Source: Atlantibacter sp. RC6 (GTDB taxonomy: Bacteria; Pseudomonadota; Gammaproteobacteria; Enterobacterales; Enterobacteriaceae). Taken from it: a stretch of 64,000 nucleotides of DNA. The notes beneath the pieces are model-generated. The model was not told where the DNA came from. It worked only from the letters and a program-made list of their open reading frames with translations, and ran no database searches. Positions 51,171 to 61,511 of the stretch are shown one piece after another; position 1 is the first letter of the stretch, and every line of letters begins with the position of its first letter. A program made the translations under genes and the position numbers. The stretch covers positions 348,948 through 412,947 of the forward strand of contig NZ_JACHZE010000003.1 of NCBI RefSeq assembly GCF_014193285.1, written 5' to 3'.

Positions 51171-53285
51171 ATGAAGAAGGTCCTGTTTTATTTACTGCTG
51201 TTGGTGCTTGCGCCAATAGCGGTGCTGATCATCATTACGCCAATGGATAGCCAGAAACAATATATTTTCGGTCTGGTGAGCATTGGTATTCTGTTTTTAT
51301 TAGGGTTCAGCAAAAAGCACAGCATTTCCGTCGTGATGATGGTGGTTTCGGCGCTGATGTCGACGCGATATATTTATTTCCGCGCTACTCAAACCCTGCA
51401 TTTTAATTCCGAGATTGAAGCCATACTCGGCATCGGGTTATTTCTGGCGGAATTGTATATCTGGGTCATCTTATTACTCACCTATTTGCAAACCGTATTC
51501 CCGCTGAAAAGAGGGATTGTCCCGCTACCCGATGACGTCTCGACATGGCCGACGGTGGATATTTATATCCCGTCCTATAACGAGAGCCTGGAAGTGGTGC
51601 GCGACACGGTGCTGGCGGCGCAGTGTATTGATTATCCGCGCGATAAGCTCAACATTTACCTGTTGGACGACGGCAAGCGCCGGGAATTTGCGGTATTCGC
51701 CGCCGATGTCGGCGTCGGCTATATCACCCGTAACGATAATGTCCACGCCAAAGCAGGCAACCTTAACCACGCCATGAAGCTGACCAAAGGCGAGTTGATC
51801 TGCGTTTTTGACTGTGACCACGTCGCCACGCGCATTTTTCTGCAAGCCACCGTTGGCGCGTTTTTGCAGGACCCCAAACTGGCGCTGCTGCAAACGCCGC
51901 ACTACTTTTACTCTCCCGATCCGTTCGAACGTAACCTGTCGCTGGGCAAAAATATTCCCAACGAAGGTTCGCTGTTCTACGGCCCGATCCAGCAGGGCAA
52001 CGATAACTGGAACGCCACTTTCTTCTGCGGCTCGTGCGCGGTGATCCGCCGTTCGGCGCTGGAAGAGATCGGCGGCTTTGCGGTAGAAACCGTGACCGAA
52101 GATGCCCACACCGCGCTGAAAATGCAGCGTCTGGGCTGGAAATCGGCGTTCCTGGCGATCCCACTGGCAGCAGGCCTGGCAACCGAACGTCTGGTGCTGC
52201 ACGTGATCCAGCGTACCCGCTGGGCGCGTGGTATGACGCAAATATTCCGTATGGATAACCCGCTGTTTGGCCGCGGGCTGACCTGGCAGCAGCGCTGCTG
52301 CTATCTGAGCGCCATGCTCTATTTCCAGTTTGCCCTGCCGCGCGTGGCATTCTTAACCGCACCGCTGGCTTATCTGCTGTTTAACCTGAATATCATTCAC
52401 TCGTCAGCAGGGCTGATTTTCGCCTATGCCCTGCCGCACCTGCTGCTGACTATTTACCTCAACTCGCGAATGAACGGGCGCTATCGCTACAGCTTCTGGG
52501 GCGAGATTTACGATATCGTGCTGGCGTTCCACCTGATCCTGCCGACGGCGATCACCATGATTTTCCCGAAGCGCGGCAAATTCAACGTTACCGACAAAGG
52601 CGGCCTGCTCAACATCGGTTATTTCGATTTCAGCGTGGTGCGTCCGCATCTGATTGTCGCCATTCTGCTGACCATCGGGATTATCGCGGGCCTGGTCAGG
52701 GCCTTTGCCCACGACTATTTTGCCGTCGATCCCAAGGTTATCGCGCTTAACGTGGGATGGGGGATCTACAGCCTGGTATTCCTGCTGGCGGCGATTGCCG
52801 TGGCGCGGGAAACCCGCCAGACCCGTAAAACGATTCGTATCGACGTCGACGTGCCGGTGATCGTTCACTATGCCAGCGGGATCTCATCGCGCACCCACAC
52901 CCAGGACTTGTCGATGGGCGGCTGCCGCATCGTGGTGCCGGATAACCGCCATCTCAGCGACGAGATTGAAGAGATCGAGCTACAGCTTCAGTCCGGCTCC
53001 ATCAGCATTCCGGTGAGCGTGATCGGCTCTGACGATGAGTTTATCCGCCTGATGTTTGAAGATATTCCGCTGTCCCGCCGCCGTGAGCTGGTGCGCGTGG
53101 TACTGGCGCGCGCCGATGCGTGGATCCGTCCGCCGAAGCCGCAGGATAACCCGTTCCGCTCGCTGTTAATCATTATCCGCAGCGTGTTCGACCTGTTCTG
53201 GCTGACATGGAAATCACGCCGTGAAAACCGCCGCCTGCGTGAGGAAGAGGCGCGCCGTCTCAAAGCCGAGGACACCGCTGCATGA
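51171..53285 (+). CDS. bcsA: Cellulose synthase catalytic subunit BcsA
   Basis: BcsA polymerises UDP-glucose into beta-1,4-glucan and extrudes it through the inner membrane when c-di-GMP is bound. The 704-aa protein is a GT2 enzyme with about eight membrane helices: motifs DDG (about 165-167), DCD (about 214-216), TED (about 309-311) and QRTRW (about 346-350). The C-terminal PilZ domain has R552-K-T-I-R556 and DLSMGG (about 579-584), the c-di-GMP-binding motifs. It is shorter than K-12 BcsA (872 aa), lacking the long N-terminal extension, as usual for type I operons. AGGAAGG precedes the ATG; bcsB overlaps by 4 bp. Confidence 0.97.
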   Translation: MKKVLFYLLLLVLAPIAVLIIITPMDSQKQYIFGLVSIGILFLLGFSKKHSISVVMMVVSALMSTRYIYFRATQTLHFNSEIEAILGIGLFLAELYIWVILLLTYLQTVFPLKRGIVPLPDDVSTWPTVDIYIPSYNESLEVVRDTVLAAQCIDYPRDKLNIYLLDDGKRREFAVFAADVGVGYITRNDNVHAKAGNLNHAMKLTKGELICVFDCDHVATRIFLQATVGAFLQDPKLALLQTPHYFYSPDPFERNLSLGKNIPNEGSLFYGPIQQGNDNWNATFFCGSCAVIRRSALEEIGGFAVETVTEDAHTALKMQRLGWKSAFLAIPLAAGLATERLVLHVIQRTRWARGMTQIFRMDNPLFGRGLTWQQRCCYLSAMLYFQFALPRVAFLTAPLAYLLFNLNIIHSSAGLIFAYALPHLLLTIYLNSRMNGRYRYSFWGEIYDIVLAFHLILPTAITMIFPKRGKFNVTDKGGLLNIGYFDFSVVRPHLIVAILLTIGIIAGLVRAFAHDYFAVDPKVIALNVGWGIYSLVFLLAAIAVARETRQTRKTIRIDVDVPVIVHYASGISSRTHTQDLSMGGCRIVVPDNRHLSDEIEEIELQLQSGSISIPVSVIGSDDEFIRLMFEDIPLSRRRELVRVVLARADAWIRPPKPQDNPFRSLLIIIRSVFDLFWLTWKSRRENRRLREEEARRLKAEDTAA

Positions 53286-55708
53286 AAAGGATGACCTTCA
53301 AAGCCTGCCAGGTTTTGCTGGCGTTATGCGTACTGACAAGGACCGTACCGGCGCAGGAGCCGCAGCCGGGCACACCTGATTTCACCGCGCCCGCCGCCGA
53401 TGCCGCCGCGCCGTCAGACATGCCCGCGACGCTCTCCCCGGAAGGGGCCGCGCCGCAAACCGATACGCCGGACCCAACGCCCGTTCCGGCCATCCCACTG
53501 GATTTGCCGCCGCCGACTCAGGCTGCTGATAGCGCGCCCGCCGCGCCGCAGCTCATCCCCGGAAACGCGGTCAGCGTAACGGTGGCGCAAATGGGCCAGC
53601 CGCAGGGCGTGATCCTCAGCGGCGGCCAGCTCCAGGCGGGCATCAACTTTACCCTGCCCTCCGACCAGGTGATCACCAGCGCACAGTTAAACCTGAACCT
53701 GAAAGTCTCCCCGGACATGGCGGCGCGTAACGCCACCCTGCAACTGATGATGAACGGCCAGCCGTTGGGCACCGTGCCGCTCGGCACCTCAGACAGCAAC
53801 GTCTCGAACTATCAACTGGAGATCCCGGCGGCGCTGGTAGTATCAAGCAACAACATCAGTTTTAAGATCAACGACGGCGACGCCCTGCTGTGCCTGCGCG
53901 ATCTCTCTGATAAATACCAGGTGACCATCATGCCGGACACCCGGCTGGATCTGGAGGGCCAGCAGCTGAATATCGGCGCGGATCTCAGCCATTTCCCGCG
54001 TCCGTTCTTTGATTCGATGCAGATGACGCCGACCACCCTCGCCTTCGCGTTCCCGGCGAAACTGCTGCCGGAACAGGTCAGCGCGGCAGCGATTGTCGCG
54101 TCGTGGCTGGGTATCCAGGCTGACTATCGTGGGATCAACTTCGAAGCGATGCGCGACAAGCTGCCGGAGAAAAACGGCATCCTGTTCGGCAAACCCGGCG
54201 ATACCATCGGCGGCCTGACGATGCCGGAAACCAACACGCCGATCCTGCAAATCGTCGATAACCCCGGCAATCCGGTGTACAAACTGCTGCTGGTGGTCGG
54301 CAATAACGATCAGCAGTTGCGTGCGGCGGCATCGCGCTTAACCCGGGGTGATTTCAAGGTGCAGTCGCCGTTTATGCCGGTGGAAGTCCAGACCATCCCT
54401 ACCAGTAAGCCCTATGACGCGCCACGCTGGATCGCCACCGATCGTCCGGTTCGCCTGGTGGAGCTGATGCGCCAGGATCAAAGCCTGATGGTCTCCGGGA
54501 TTTGGCATGAGCCGTTGCGCGTGGCGTTCCGCGCCGCGCCGGATCTGTTCCTGTGGGACGGCGAAACCATTCCAATGCAAATTGGCTACCGTTTCCCGTC
54601 AGAAAGCTGGATCGACGACGAGCGTTCCTACCTCTCTATGACCTTCAACGGCACCTTCTTACGCAATCTGCCGGTGAATAAGCAGGGCTTGCTGGAGATG
54701 CTGTGGCACAAGCTGGGCGGCGACGCGCGCCAGGAGAGCGCCCGGGTGCCGCTGGAGCCGTATCTGATTTACGGTGATAACCAACTGTCGCTCTATTTCA
54801 ATATTGAAACCAAAGAGGCCGCGCCCTGTAGCGTGCTGCTGAACAACAATATCAAGAGCCGCATCGACGAAGACTCCTGGATCGATTTGAGCAAAACGCG
54901 CCACTTCTCGCTGCTGCCGAATCTTTCCTACTTTGTGGGCGCGTCCTTCCCGTTCACCCGGCTGGCGGATTTCTCGCAAACCGTGCTGCTGTTGCCAGAA
55001 ACCCCGGCTGACAGCGAAGTCGGCACCCTGCTGGATCTGGCCGCCCGCTCCGGTATCGCCACCGGCACCGCGCTGTATCATAACCGCGTGATGTTCGGCC
55101 TGCCCTCCGGCGGCGCAAACCTGGCATATCTCGACCAAAGCGATGTGCTGGCGGTCTCCACGCTGGATCAGAACGCGTTCAACCGCGCCCTGCTGGCCCA
55201 GTCGCCGTTTACCGCCAATGAACATACCTTTGGGGTGCGCCAGCCGACGATGTGGCAAACCGCCCAGCGCTACCTTGAAGGTGACTGGACCGCGTCGGGC
55301 GTTGAAGCCGACCGTTACTTCTCGTCTAACGAAGCCTGGCGTGGGTTCGTGAGTTTCCGCTCCCAGTGGAACCCGTCGCGGCTGGTGGTGATGGCGATCG
55401 GCAGCAATGGCGATCAGCTTTCCCGTCTGTATACCGACCTGAACTCGGCGCGCATCAACGCCGGTATTCGTGGTGACGTGGCCATCATTACCGATGAAAA
55501 CGGCGTGCGCAGCTTCCGGGTCGGCCAGCAGTTCCCCAGCGGGCAAATGCCCTGGTACATGATGGTGGTGTGGTACGCCAACCAGCACTCGGCGCTGCTG
55601 GCGCTGATTGGCCTGCTGTTCGCCACCGTGATCGGTTTAAGTCTGTATGCGTTGCTGAAAAAACGTGCGCATAAACGCCTGAATCCGCAGGATTATGATA
55701 GTGAGTAA
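53282..55708 (+). CDS. bcsB: Cellulose synthase periplasmic subunit BcsB
   Basis: BcsB guides the nascent glucan through the periplasm and its membrane anchor is needed for BcsA activity. The 808-aa precursor has a signal peptide (about 1-24), a Pro/Ala-rich linker (about 30-95), repeated carbohydrate-binding and flavodoxin-like modules, and a single C-terminal membrane helix (about 765-790, LLALIGLLFATVIGLSLYAL). Its ATG overlaps the bcsA stop (ATGA), so the two subunits are translationally coupled. Confidence 0.95.
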   Translation: MKRMTFKACQVLLALCVLTRTVPAQEPQPGTPDFTAPAADAAAPSDMPATLSPEGAAPQTDTPDPTPVPAIPLDLPPPTQAADSAPAAPQLIPGNAVSVTVAQMGQPQGVILSGGQLQAGINFTLPSDQVITSAQLNLNLKVSPDMAARNATLQLMMNGQPLGTVPLGTSDSNVSNYQLEIPAALVVSSNNISFKINDGDALLCLRDLSDKYQVTIMPDTRLDLEGQQLNIGADLSHFPRPFFDSMQMTPTTLAFAFPAKLLPEQVSAAAIVASWLGIQADYRGINFEAMRDKLPEKNGILFGKPGDTIGGLTMPETNTPILQIVDNPGNPVYKLLLVVGNNDQQLRAAASRLTRGDFKVQSPFMPVEVQTIPTSKPYDAPRWIATDRPVRLVELMRQDQSLMVSGIWHEPLRVAFRAAPDLFLWDGETIPMQIGYRFPSESWIDDERSYLSMTFNGTFLRNLPVNKQGLLEMLWHKLGGDARQESARVPLEPYLIYGDNQLSLYFNIETKEAAPCSVLLNNNIKSRIDEDSWIDLSKTRHFSLLPNLSYFVGASFPFTRLADFSQTVLLLPETPADSEVGTLLDLAARSGIATGTALYHNRVMFGLPSGGANLAYLDQSDVLAVSTLDQNAFNRALLAQSPFTANEHTFGVRQPTMWQTAQRYLEGDWTASGVEADRYFSSNEAWRGFVSFRSQWNPSRLVVMAIGSNGDQLSRLYTDLNSARINAGIRGDVAIITDENGVRSFRVGQQFPSGQMPWYMMVVWYANQHSALLALIGLLFATVIGLSLYALLKKRAHKRLNPQDYDSE

Positions 55709-55721
55709 AGGTGGTAACAAC

Positions 55722-58700
55722 ATGAATCAAAACAAAAATACCGCCAGACCATGGACGACGCTCTGCCTGTTCGGCGGATTGACCGTCGGTGCGATGTCCG
55801 CCTACGCGGCGGACAACAATCCCGCCCTGAAGGCGTTGTTCGACCAGGCCAATTACTGGCATGAGAAATCCCACGACGACCTGGCGAAAGAGTCCCTGCG
55901 CAAAGTCCTGATGGTGGACGCGAATAACACCCAGGCCATGTATCTGATGGCGCTATGGGCGCAGCAGGCGGGCGATCTGAAAACCGCCGCCCAGTGGCGC
56001 GAACGGCTGGCTGCGGTCTCGCCGCAGGATCCGAACCTTCAGGCGCTGGATAACGCGAAACAGCTCCAGCAGGTGCCGCGCGGCCAGTTGGATCTGGCGC
56101 GCCAGCAGGCCAGAAGCGGCAATATTCCGGCGGCGCTGAATACCTGGAACACCCTGTTCAAGGGCGGAGAGCCGCCGCAAAGCCTTGCGCCGGAATACTA
56201 TCTGACCATGGCCGGGGACAAATCCCTGTATCCGCAAGCGGTCAGCGGCCTGCGCCAGATTGTTACCCAATATCCGCAGGATAACGCGGCGCGTATCGCG
56301 TTAGGCAAGGTGTTGACCTATCAGGAGTCTACCCGCCGGGAAGGGATCGATATTCTGCAAAATATGGCCAGCGGCAGCAAAGACGCCGACGCCGCCCTGC
56401 GCCAGGCGCTGCTCTGGCTGGGGCCGCGCGCGGGCGACGAGCCGTACTATCAGACCTTTTTGCAGCGCCATCCGCAGGACACCGACGTTCAGAACCATTA
56501 CCGCACCAATATCGGCGGCGCGGTGAAAGGTGAAGGCTTCGAAGCGCTGAACAGCGGCAATACCGAGGCGGCGCGCGGCCAGTTTGAGCAAGTGTTGCAG
56601 GCAAACCCGGAAGACGCCGACGCGCTGGCGGGAATGGGTTATATTGCCCAGCGCCGTGGCGATTACGCTGCCGCCGCCCAGTACCTGAACCGGGCGGCAA
56701 GCCTCGGCGGGGAGCAATCCGCCGAGCGTAAACAGCAGGCGGAGGATGCGGCCTTCTACGGCCAGCTCGCCGCCGCCCAGAATGCGTTAAAACAGGGCAA
56801 CGTCAATCAGGCGTTAAGCCTGAGCGCCCCCCTCGCCCAGCAGAGCGGCGAACACGGCATCGCGGCGAAGCTGTTCCGCGCCGACGTGCTGCGCCGTAAT
56901 AAAAACTACCCCGAGGCGGAACAGACCCTGCGCGGCGTACTGGCAGAGCAGGCAGATAATGCCTCCGCCCGTGAGAACCTCTATTACGTGCTGCGCGAGC
57001 AGAATAAAACCGCCGAGGCGCAATCGGTGTTGCAAACCCTGCCCGCCAGTTTACAGGCCCGTTTGCAGCCGCGAGCATCCGGCGGCAACCCCACCGATCC
57101 GATCCGCCGCCAGGCGCAACAGGCGGTGGCCAGCGGCGATACCCAACGGGCCATCGCGCTGCTGGAGCAAGGCGTGGCGCGCTATCCTTCCGACCCGTGG
57201 CTGCGTCTCGATCTGGCTCGCCAGTTGCAAAAACAGGGGCGCAGCGCCGAAGCCACGAATCTAATGGCTCCGGCATTCCGGCCCGGCGCCAGCCATACCC
57301 AGCTTTATTCCGCCGCGCTGTTTGCCAGCGAAAACAACGGCTGGCAGCAGGCGCAAACGCTGCTGTCGCGTATTCCTGCGTCCAGCCAGAATAGCGATAT
57401 GCGCGAACTGGCCCAGCGCGTGAACTACAACCTGCAAATGGCTACCGCCGAGCGCTACCTGGCGCAGGGCGATACCGTCGCCGCCGCCAACACCCTAAAA
57501 GCGCTGGCCTCCCGTCCGCCGCAAAGCCCCGCCGACGCGGGCAAGCTGGCGCGGATGCTGGCGGAGACCGGCGATCTGGGCGGCGCGGTCACCGTGGTGC
57601 GCGATAACATGCGCCGCGGCGTACAGGGCAATGCCGGAGATTATGCCGACCAAATCACGGTGCTGAACCAGGCCGGATTAAGCGGCGAAGCGCAGTCCTG
57701 GCTGGCTAACCCGGAATTGCAGGCGCGCAGTACGCCGACGCAGTTGGCGAATATCCAGCAGGGCTACGTGATCAATGAAGCCGACCGGCTGCGGGTGCAG
57801 GGCAACTATGCGGCGGCGTATGACAAGCTGATCCGCGCTATGCAAAACGATCCGCAGAATACCGATCTGATGTTCGCCATGGCGCGCCTGTACCAGTCCG
57901 GCAAGATGAACAAAGAAGCGGGCGTGGTATATGACTACCTGATGACTCGCGACACGCCGCAGCAGGATGCCCGGGTTGGCGCCATTGACGTGGCGCTGGC
58001 GGAGGGCAATACCGACCGTGCGCGCCAACTGGCGGCGGGGCTACGCAGCAACGACACGCCGGACCGGCTGCTGCTTCAGGCGCGCGTCGCCGAAGCGCAA
58101 GGCAACCACCAGCAGGCGATGAGCTACCTGCGCTCCGCGCGCGGCAAGCTGTTAGGCTTGCAGGGCGCGGGGGGTGACACCTCGCCGATGCTCGGCGGCC
58201 TGGCGCTGGCGGATAACCCGTTTATCACCACCGCCAGCCGCAGCCAGGCGGCGTCGCCGTCGGTTTACGGCCAGGCGATGCCATGGCAGGTGGCGCAGTT
58301 GGCGCGTAATCCGCAAACCGCGCCGCCCGCCGCCGTGCGCAGCGATCTGCCGATGGAGAGCGCCCAGGCCGGTACACTGCGCCAGGTCGATAACATGATC
58401 GAGCAGCTCACCGAGAAAACCGCCACCTGGACGCGCGGTTCCGTGGCGGTGCGCGGGCGCGATGGCGAAAGCGGGCTCAGCAAACTCACCGAAATTAAAT
58501 CGCCGCTCCAGTGGTCGACGGTGCCGTTTGGCGATTCGCGTTTCGACATTAACGTCACGCCGATTAGCCTGAATGCCGGTAGTTCATCCGACCAGGCCAG
58601 CACCCGCTTCGGCACCGGGGCGCTAATCCAGGGCGAAGTGGCCCAGGGCCTGTACAACGCCTCCACCACCACGCCGCCAACCCGGCCTAATCTCGACACC

Positions 58701-59573
58701 ATAGACGTGCCGTCACAGGGATCGCAAAAAGCCTCCGGGGTAGAAGTGGGCATGGCGCTCACCGGCGATCAGTACAAAATCGACGTAGGTTCGACGCCGC
58801 TCGGCCAGGATCTCAACACCGTAGTGGGCGGGATCCAGTGGTCACCGCAGTTAACCGATTATCTGAAGCTGATCCTCACCGGCGAACGCCGCGCGGTGGT
58901 AGATAGTCTACTTTCCTATGTGGGCGTCGAAGATAAATACAGCGGCAAGAAATGGGGCCAGGTCACGAAAAACGGCGGCAGCGCCCAGCTGAGCTATGAC
59001 AACGGCGACGCCGGATTTTACGCCGGATTCGGCCTGTATAACTATTTGGGCGAAAACGTGCCGAGCAACAGCAATGTGACGGGGTCAGCCGGGGTTTATC
59101 TGCGGCCTTTACGCGCCGATGACCGCGAGCTGAAAACCGGCATCAGCATGACTTACATGGATTTCTCCAAAAACCTGAGCTACTTCAGCTACGGGCAGGG
59201 GGGCTATTTCAGCCCGCAGGATTACGTCAGCGTCTCTTTCCCCATCGACTATTCTCAAACCTTCGACAACTGGAAAATGTCGGTAGGCGCGTCGCTGGGC
59301 TATCAGTCCTATACCCAGGACAGAAGCGCTTACTTCCCTGGCGACCAGCGCCTGCAATCGCAGTTGGAAGATTACGTCGCCAACGGCTTCGCCAAAGAGG
59401 CGTACTACAGCGGCAATAGCGAAAACGGCCTGGGTTATAACCTGCGTGCCGCCGCCGATTACAAAATCAATAAGGACATGACCATCGGCGGCCAGGTGGG
59501 TTACGACACCTTTGGGGATTACAACGAAAGCACCGCGCAGCTCTACTTCCGTTATCTGCTGGGGAATAACTAA
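55722..59573 (+). CDS. bcsC: Cellulose outer-membrane export protein BcsC
   Basis: BcsC forms the outer-membrane exit for cellulose. The 1283-aa precursor has a signal peptide (about 1-36, ending SAYA), a long array of TPR repeats (roughly 40-850) that bridges the periplasm, and a C-terminal BcsC-type 16-stranded barrel (about 950-1283) ending in LYFRYLLGNN. The chosen ATG at 55722 has an AGGTGG site 6-7 nt upstream; an ATG at 55695 overlaps bcsB but has no comparable site. Longer than K-12 BcsC (about 1157 aa), mainly through extra TPR units. Confidence 0.93.
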   Translation: MNQNKNTARPWTTLCLFGGLTVGAMSAYAADNNPALKALFDQANYWHEKSHDDLAKESLRKVLMVDANNTQAMYLMALWAQQAGDLKTAAQWRERLAAVSPQDPNLQALDNAKQLQQVPRGQLDLARQQARSGNIPAALNTWNTLFKGGEPPQSLAPEYYLTMAGDKSLYPQAVSGLRQIVTQYPQDNAARIALGKVLTYQESTRREGIDILQNMASGSKDADAALRQALLWLGPRAGDEPYYQTFLQRHPQDTDVQNHYRTNIGGAVKGEGFEALNSGNTEAARGQFEQVLQANPEDADALAGMGYIAQRRGDYAAAAQYLNRAASLGGEQSAERKQQAEDAAFYGQLAAAQNALKQGNVNQALSLSAPLAQQSGEHGIAAKLFRADVLRRNKNYPEAEQTLRGVLAEQADNASARENLYYVLREQNKTAEAQSVLQTLPASLQARLQPRASGGNPTDPIRRQAQQAVASGDTQRAIALLEQGVARYPSDPWLRLDLARQLQKQGRSAEATNLMAPAFRPGASHTQLYSAALFASENNGWQQAQTLLSRIPASSQNSDMRELAQRVNYNLQMATAERYLAQGDTVAAANTLKALASRPPQSPADAGKLARMLAETGDLGGAVTVVRDNMRRGVQGNAGDYADQITVLNQAGLSGEAQSWLANPELQARSTPTQLANIQQGYVINEADRLRVQGNYAAAYDKLIRAMQNDPQNTDLMFAMARLYQSGKMNKEAGVVYDYLMTRDTPQQDARVGAIDVALAEGNTDRARQLAAGLRSNDTPDRLLLQARVAEAQGNHQQAMSYLRSARGKLLGLQGAGGDTSPMLGGLALADNPFITTASRSQAASPSVYGQAMPWQVAQLARNPQTAPPAAVRSDLPMESAQAGTLRQVDNMIEQLTEKTATWTRGSVAVRGRDGESGLSKLTEIKSPLQWSTVPFGDSRFDINVTPISLNAGSSSDQASTRFGTGALIQGEVAQGLYNASTTTPPTRPNLDTIDVPSQGSQKASGVEVGMALTGDQYKIDVGSTPLGQDLNTVVGGIQWSPQLTDYLKLILTGERRAVVDSLLSYVGVEDKYSGKKWGQVTKNGGSAQLSYDNGDAGFYAGFGLYNYLGENVPSNSNVTGSAGVYLRPLRADDRELKTGISMTYMDFSKNLSYFSYGQGGYFSPQDYVSVSFPIDYSQTFDNWKMSVGASLGYQSYTQDRSAYFPGDQRLQSQLEDYVANGFAKEAYYSGNSENGLGYNLRAAADYKINKDMTIGGQVGYDTFGDYNESTAQLYFRYLLGNN

Positions 59574-59574
59574 T

Positions 59575-60042
59575 ATGAATGACGCACGACTTTTGCAGTA
59601 TTTCCAGAATCAACAAACCCAGTCAGGATGGTTTGCACTGCTTCATACCCTGGTAGAAAACATGGTAGCGAACGTGGGCGAATCCCAGAGCCACGCTTTC
59701 CTGACGCAGATGGGCGACGAACTTGGCAAGCGATTTCCGCTGGCGCTATCAAATACGGTAGGTGAGCTGGAACTTGCGATAAATAAGCAACTTGCGGATT
59801 TCAACTGGGGGTATATTGATATCGAAGCCAGCGAAACCGCCCTGCTTATTCGTCACATGGCGTTACCTGTTCCCCCCGATGAAGCCCGACAAGCGGCCTG
59901 GAGCAGCGCGATGAGCGCCGTTCTGGAGGGGTTATACGCGCGCTGGTTACAGTCTCAGGGGGGAAAACCCACGGTGTCGTTATGGCGCGAAACCGCGCCG
60001 TCGGCCACTGAGGTCCATTTCAGATATCAAAATAGCCGATGA
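59575..60042 (+). CDS. bcsD: Cellulose synthase subunit BcsD
   Basis: BcsD forms a periplasmic or cytoplasmic octameric ring (its site is debated) that helps bundle glucan chains and is the marker of type I cellulose operons; it is absent from K-12. The 155-aa protein has the family segments FQNQQTQSGWFALLHTLVENM and ADFNWGYIDIE. The start at 59575 is one base after the bcsC stop; the frame open back to 59512 lies within bcsC and is not used. Partnering with the proline-rich first gene of the operon is expected from published work on related systems. Confidence 0.92.
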   Translation: MNDARLLQYFQNQQTQSGWFALLHTLVENMVANVGESQSHAFLTQMGDELGKRFPLALSNTVGELELAINKQLADFNWGYIDIEASETALLIRHMALPVPPDEARQAAWSSAMSAVLEGLYARWLQSQGGKPTVSLWRETAPSATEVHFRYQNSR

Positions 60043-60051
60043 GGTGAATGC

Positions 60052-61047
60052 ATGTTGCAGCGAGGCAAGACGCTGTTTGTGGCCATGATGGTGTTACTGA
60101 CCAGCCAGTGCGCGCTGGCCGGTAGCGCGTGGGACAGCTATAAAGCGCGGTTTTTGATGCCCGACGGGCGCATTATCGATACCGGCAATAACAGCGTCAG
60201 CCACACCGAAGGGCAGGGTTTTGCCATGATGATGGCGGTGATAAACGATGACCGCGCCAGCTTCGACAAAATTTGGGGATGGACCAATAAAACCTTAAAG
60301 AATCCGGATAACGGCCTGTTTTACTGGCGCTATAACCCGGTAGAAGCCCAGCCGATCACCGATAAAAACAATGCCACCGATGGCGATACCTTTATCGCCT
60401 GGGCACTGTTGAAAGCGGGTGAGAAGTGGCGCAGCAATGACTATCTCAGCGCCTCAGACGCCATCGCCAAAGCGATTGTCGCCCATAACGTGATCAGCTA
60501 TGCGGGCTACAAAGTGATGTTGCCCGGCGCGAACGGATTCAATCTCAACAGCAATATCAATCTCAACCCGTCGTATTTTGTCTTCCCGGCGTGGCGCGAT
60601 TTAGGCAACCGCAGCCATTTGATGGTCTGGAAAGATCTCATCACCGATGGTCAGAAACTGCTGGGAAAAATGCGTTTTGGTAAGGGGCAACTCCCCTCCG
60701 ACTGGGTATCGCTGTATGCCGACGGGCGTATGACTCCCGCCAAACAGTGGCCCGCGCGCTTTAGCTACGATGCCATCCGCGTGCCGTTGTATGTGAAATG
60801 GTATGCGCCGCAAAACCCGCTGCTGGAGCCGTACAAGGCGTTCTGGGGCCAGTATTCCCGCAGCCAGACGCCGGCCTGGATCAACGTCACCACTAACGAT
60901 CCCGCCCCGTATATGATGGACGGCGGCATTCTGGCGGTGCGCGATTTTGTGCTGGGACAACTGCCGAAAAGCGAACCGCAAATCACCGCCCAGGAAGATT
61001 ATTACTCCGCCAGCCTGAAAATGCTGGTCAGCCTGGCGGCACGCTGA
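60052..61047 (+). CDS. bcsZ: Periplasmic endo-1,4-beta-glucanase BcsZ (GH8)
   Basis: BcsZ is a GH8 cellulase that trims or releases nascent cellulose and is required for normal polymer output. The 331-aa precursor has a signal peptide cleaved after residue 23 (CALA), then the GH8 barrel: general acid Glu53 in HTEGQGFAMM and the aspartate pair in ATDGDTFIAWAL (about 110-112). The family segment NLNPSYFVFPAWRDLG and late YDAIRVPLYVKW are present. A GAGGTGA site precedes the ATG. Last gene of the bcs operon. Confidence 0.96.
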   Translation: MLQRGKTLFVAMMVLLTSQCALAGSAWDSYKARFLMPDGRIIDTGNNSVSHTEGQGFAMMMAVINDDRASFDKIWGWTNKTLKNPDNGLFYWRYNPVEAQPITDKNNATDGDTFIAWALLKAGEKWRSNDYLSASDAIAKAIVAHNVISYAGYKVMLPGANGFNLNSNINLNPSYFVFPAWRDLGNRSHLMVWKDLITDGQKLLGKMRFGKGQLPSDWVSLYADGRMTPAKQWPARFSYDAIRVPLYVKWYAPQNPLLEPYKAFWGQYSRSQTPAWINVTTNDPAPYMMDGGILAVRDFVLGQLPKSEPQITAQEDYYSASLKMLVSLAAR

Positions 61048-61121
61048 TCTTTATGCTGTGCCTGGCAGCGGGTAGCGATCGCCGGGCATAACTTCTCTTC
61101 ACCGCTGACGGGATAAAATTT

Positions 61122-61505
61122 ATGAAAATTGCCCACGTAGCGCTCTGGACGCGCAACCTGGCGGCGCAGCAGGCATTCTGGCGCGAGATGTTCGGCGGCG
61201 TCAGCAACGCGCTGTACACCAGTAACAACCGACTGGGATTTCAGTCATATTTCATCAGCCTGACCGACGGCCCAACGATTGAACTAATGACCCTGCCCGA
61301 GCTGGGCGACGGTCCTGGCGGGCAGGAGCTGACGGGATGGGCGCATATCGCCGTTAACGTCGGCGCGAAACAGCAAGTCGACGCCATGGCCGATCGCGCC
61401 GCGCAGTCCGGCATTCTGGTCAGCCCGCCGCGTACCACCGGGGACGGGTTTTACGAGGCGGTGATCCGCGATCCCGATGGCAATCTGATTGAACTGGTGG
61501 CGTGA
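61122..61505 (+). CDS. VOC-family (glyoxalase-fold) protein
   Basis: The 127-aa protein is a single vicinal-oxygen-chelate module pair. The N-terminal metal histidine lies in IAHVALWTRNL (His5), a second in WAHIAVNV and a glutamate in the C-terminal GNLIELVA, the usual metal set. It could be a lactoylglutathione-lyase-like or fosfomycin-type enzyme, but no substrate can be read; it lacks the long loops of classical GloA. It stands between bcsZ and the convergent LacI-type gene. Confidence 0.85.
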   Translation: MKIAHVALWTRNLAAQQAFWREMFGGVSNALYTSNNRLGFQSYFISLTDGPTIELMTLPELGDGPGGQELTGWAHIAVNVGAKQQVDAMADRAAQSGILVSPPRTTGDGFYEAVIRDPDGNLIELVA

Positions 61506-61511
61506 CCGCTT

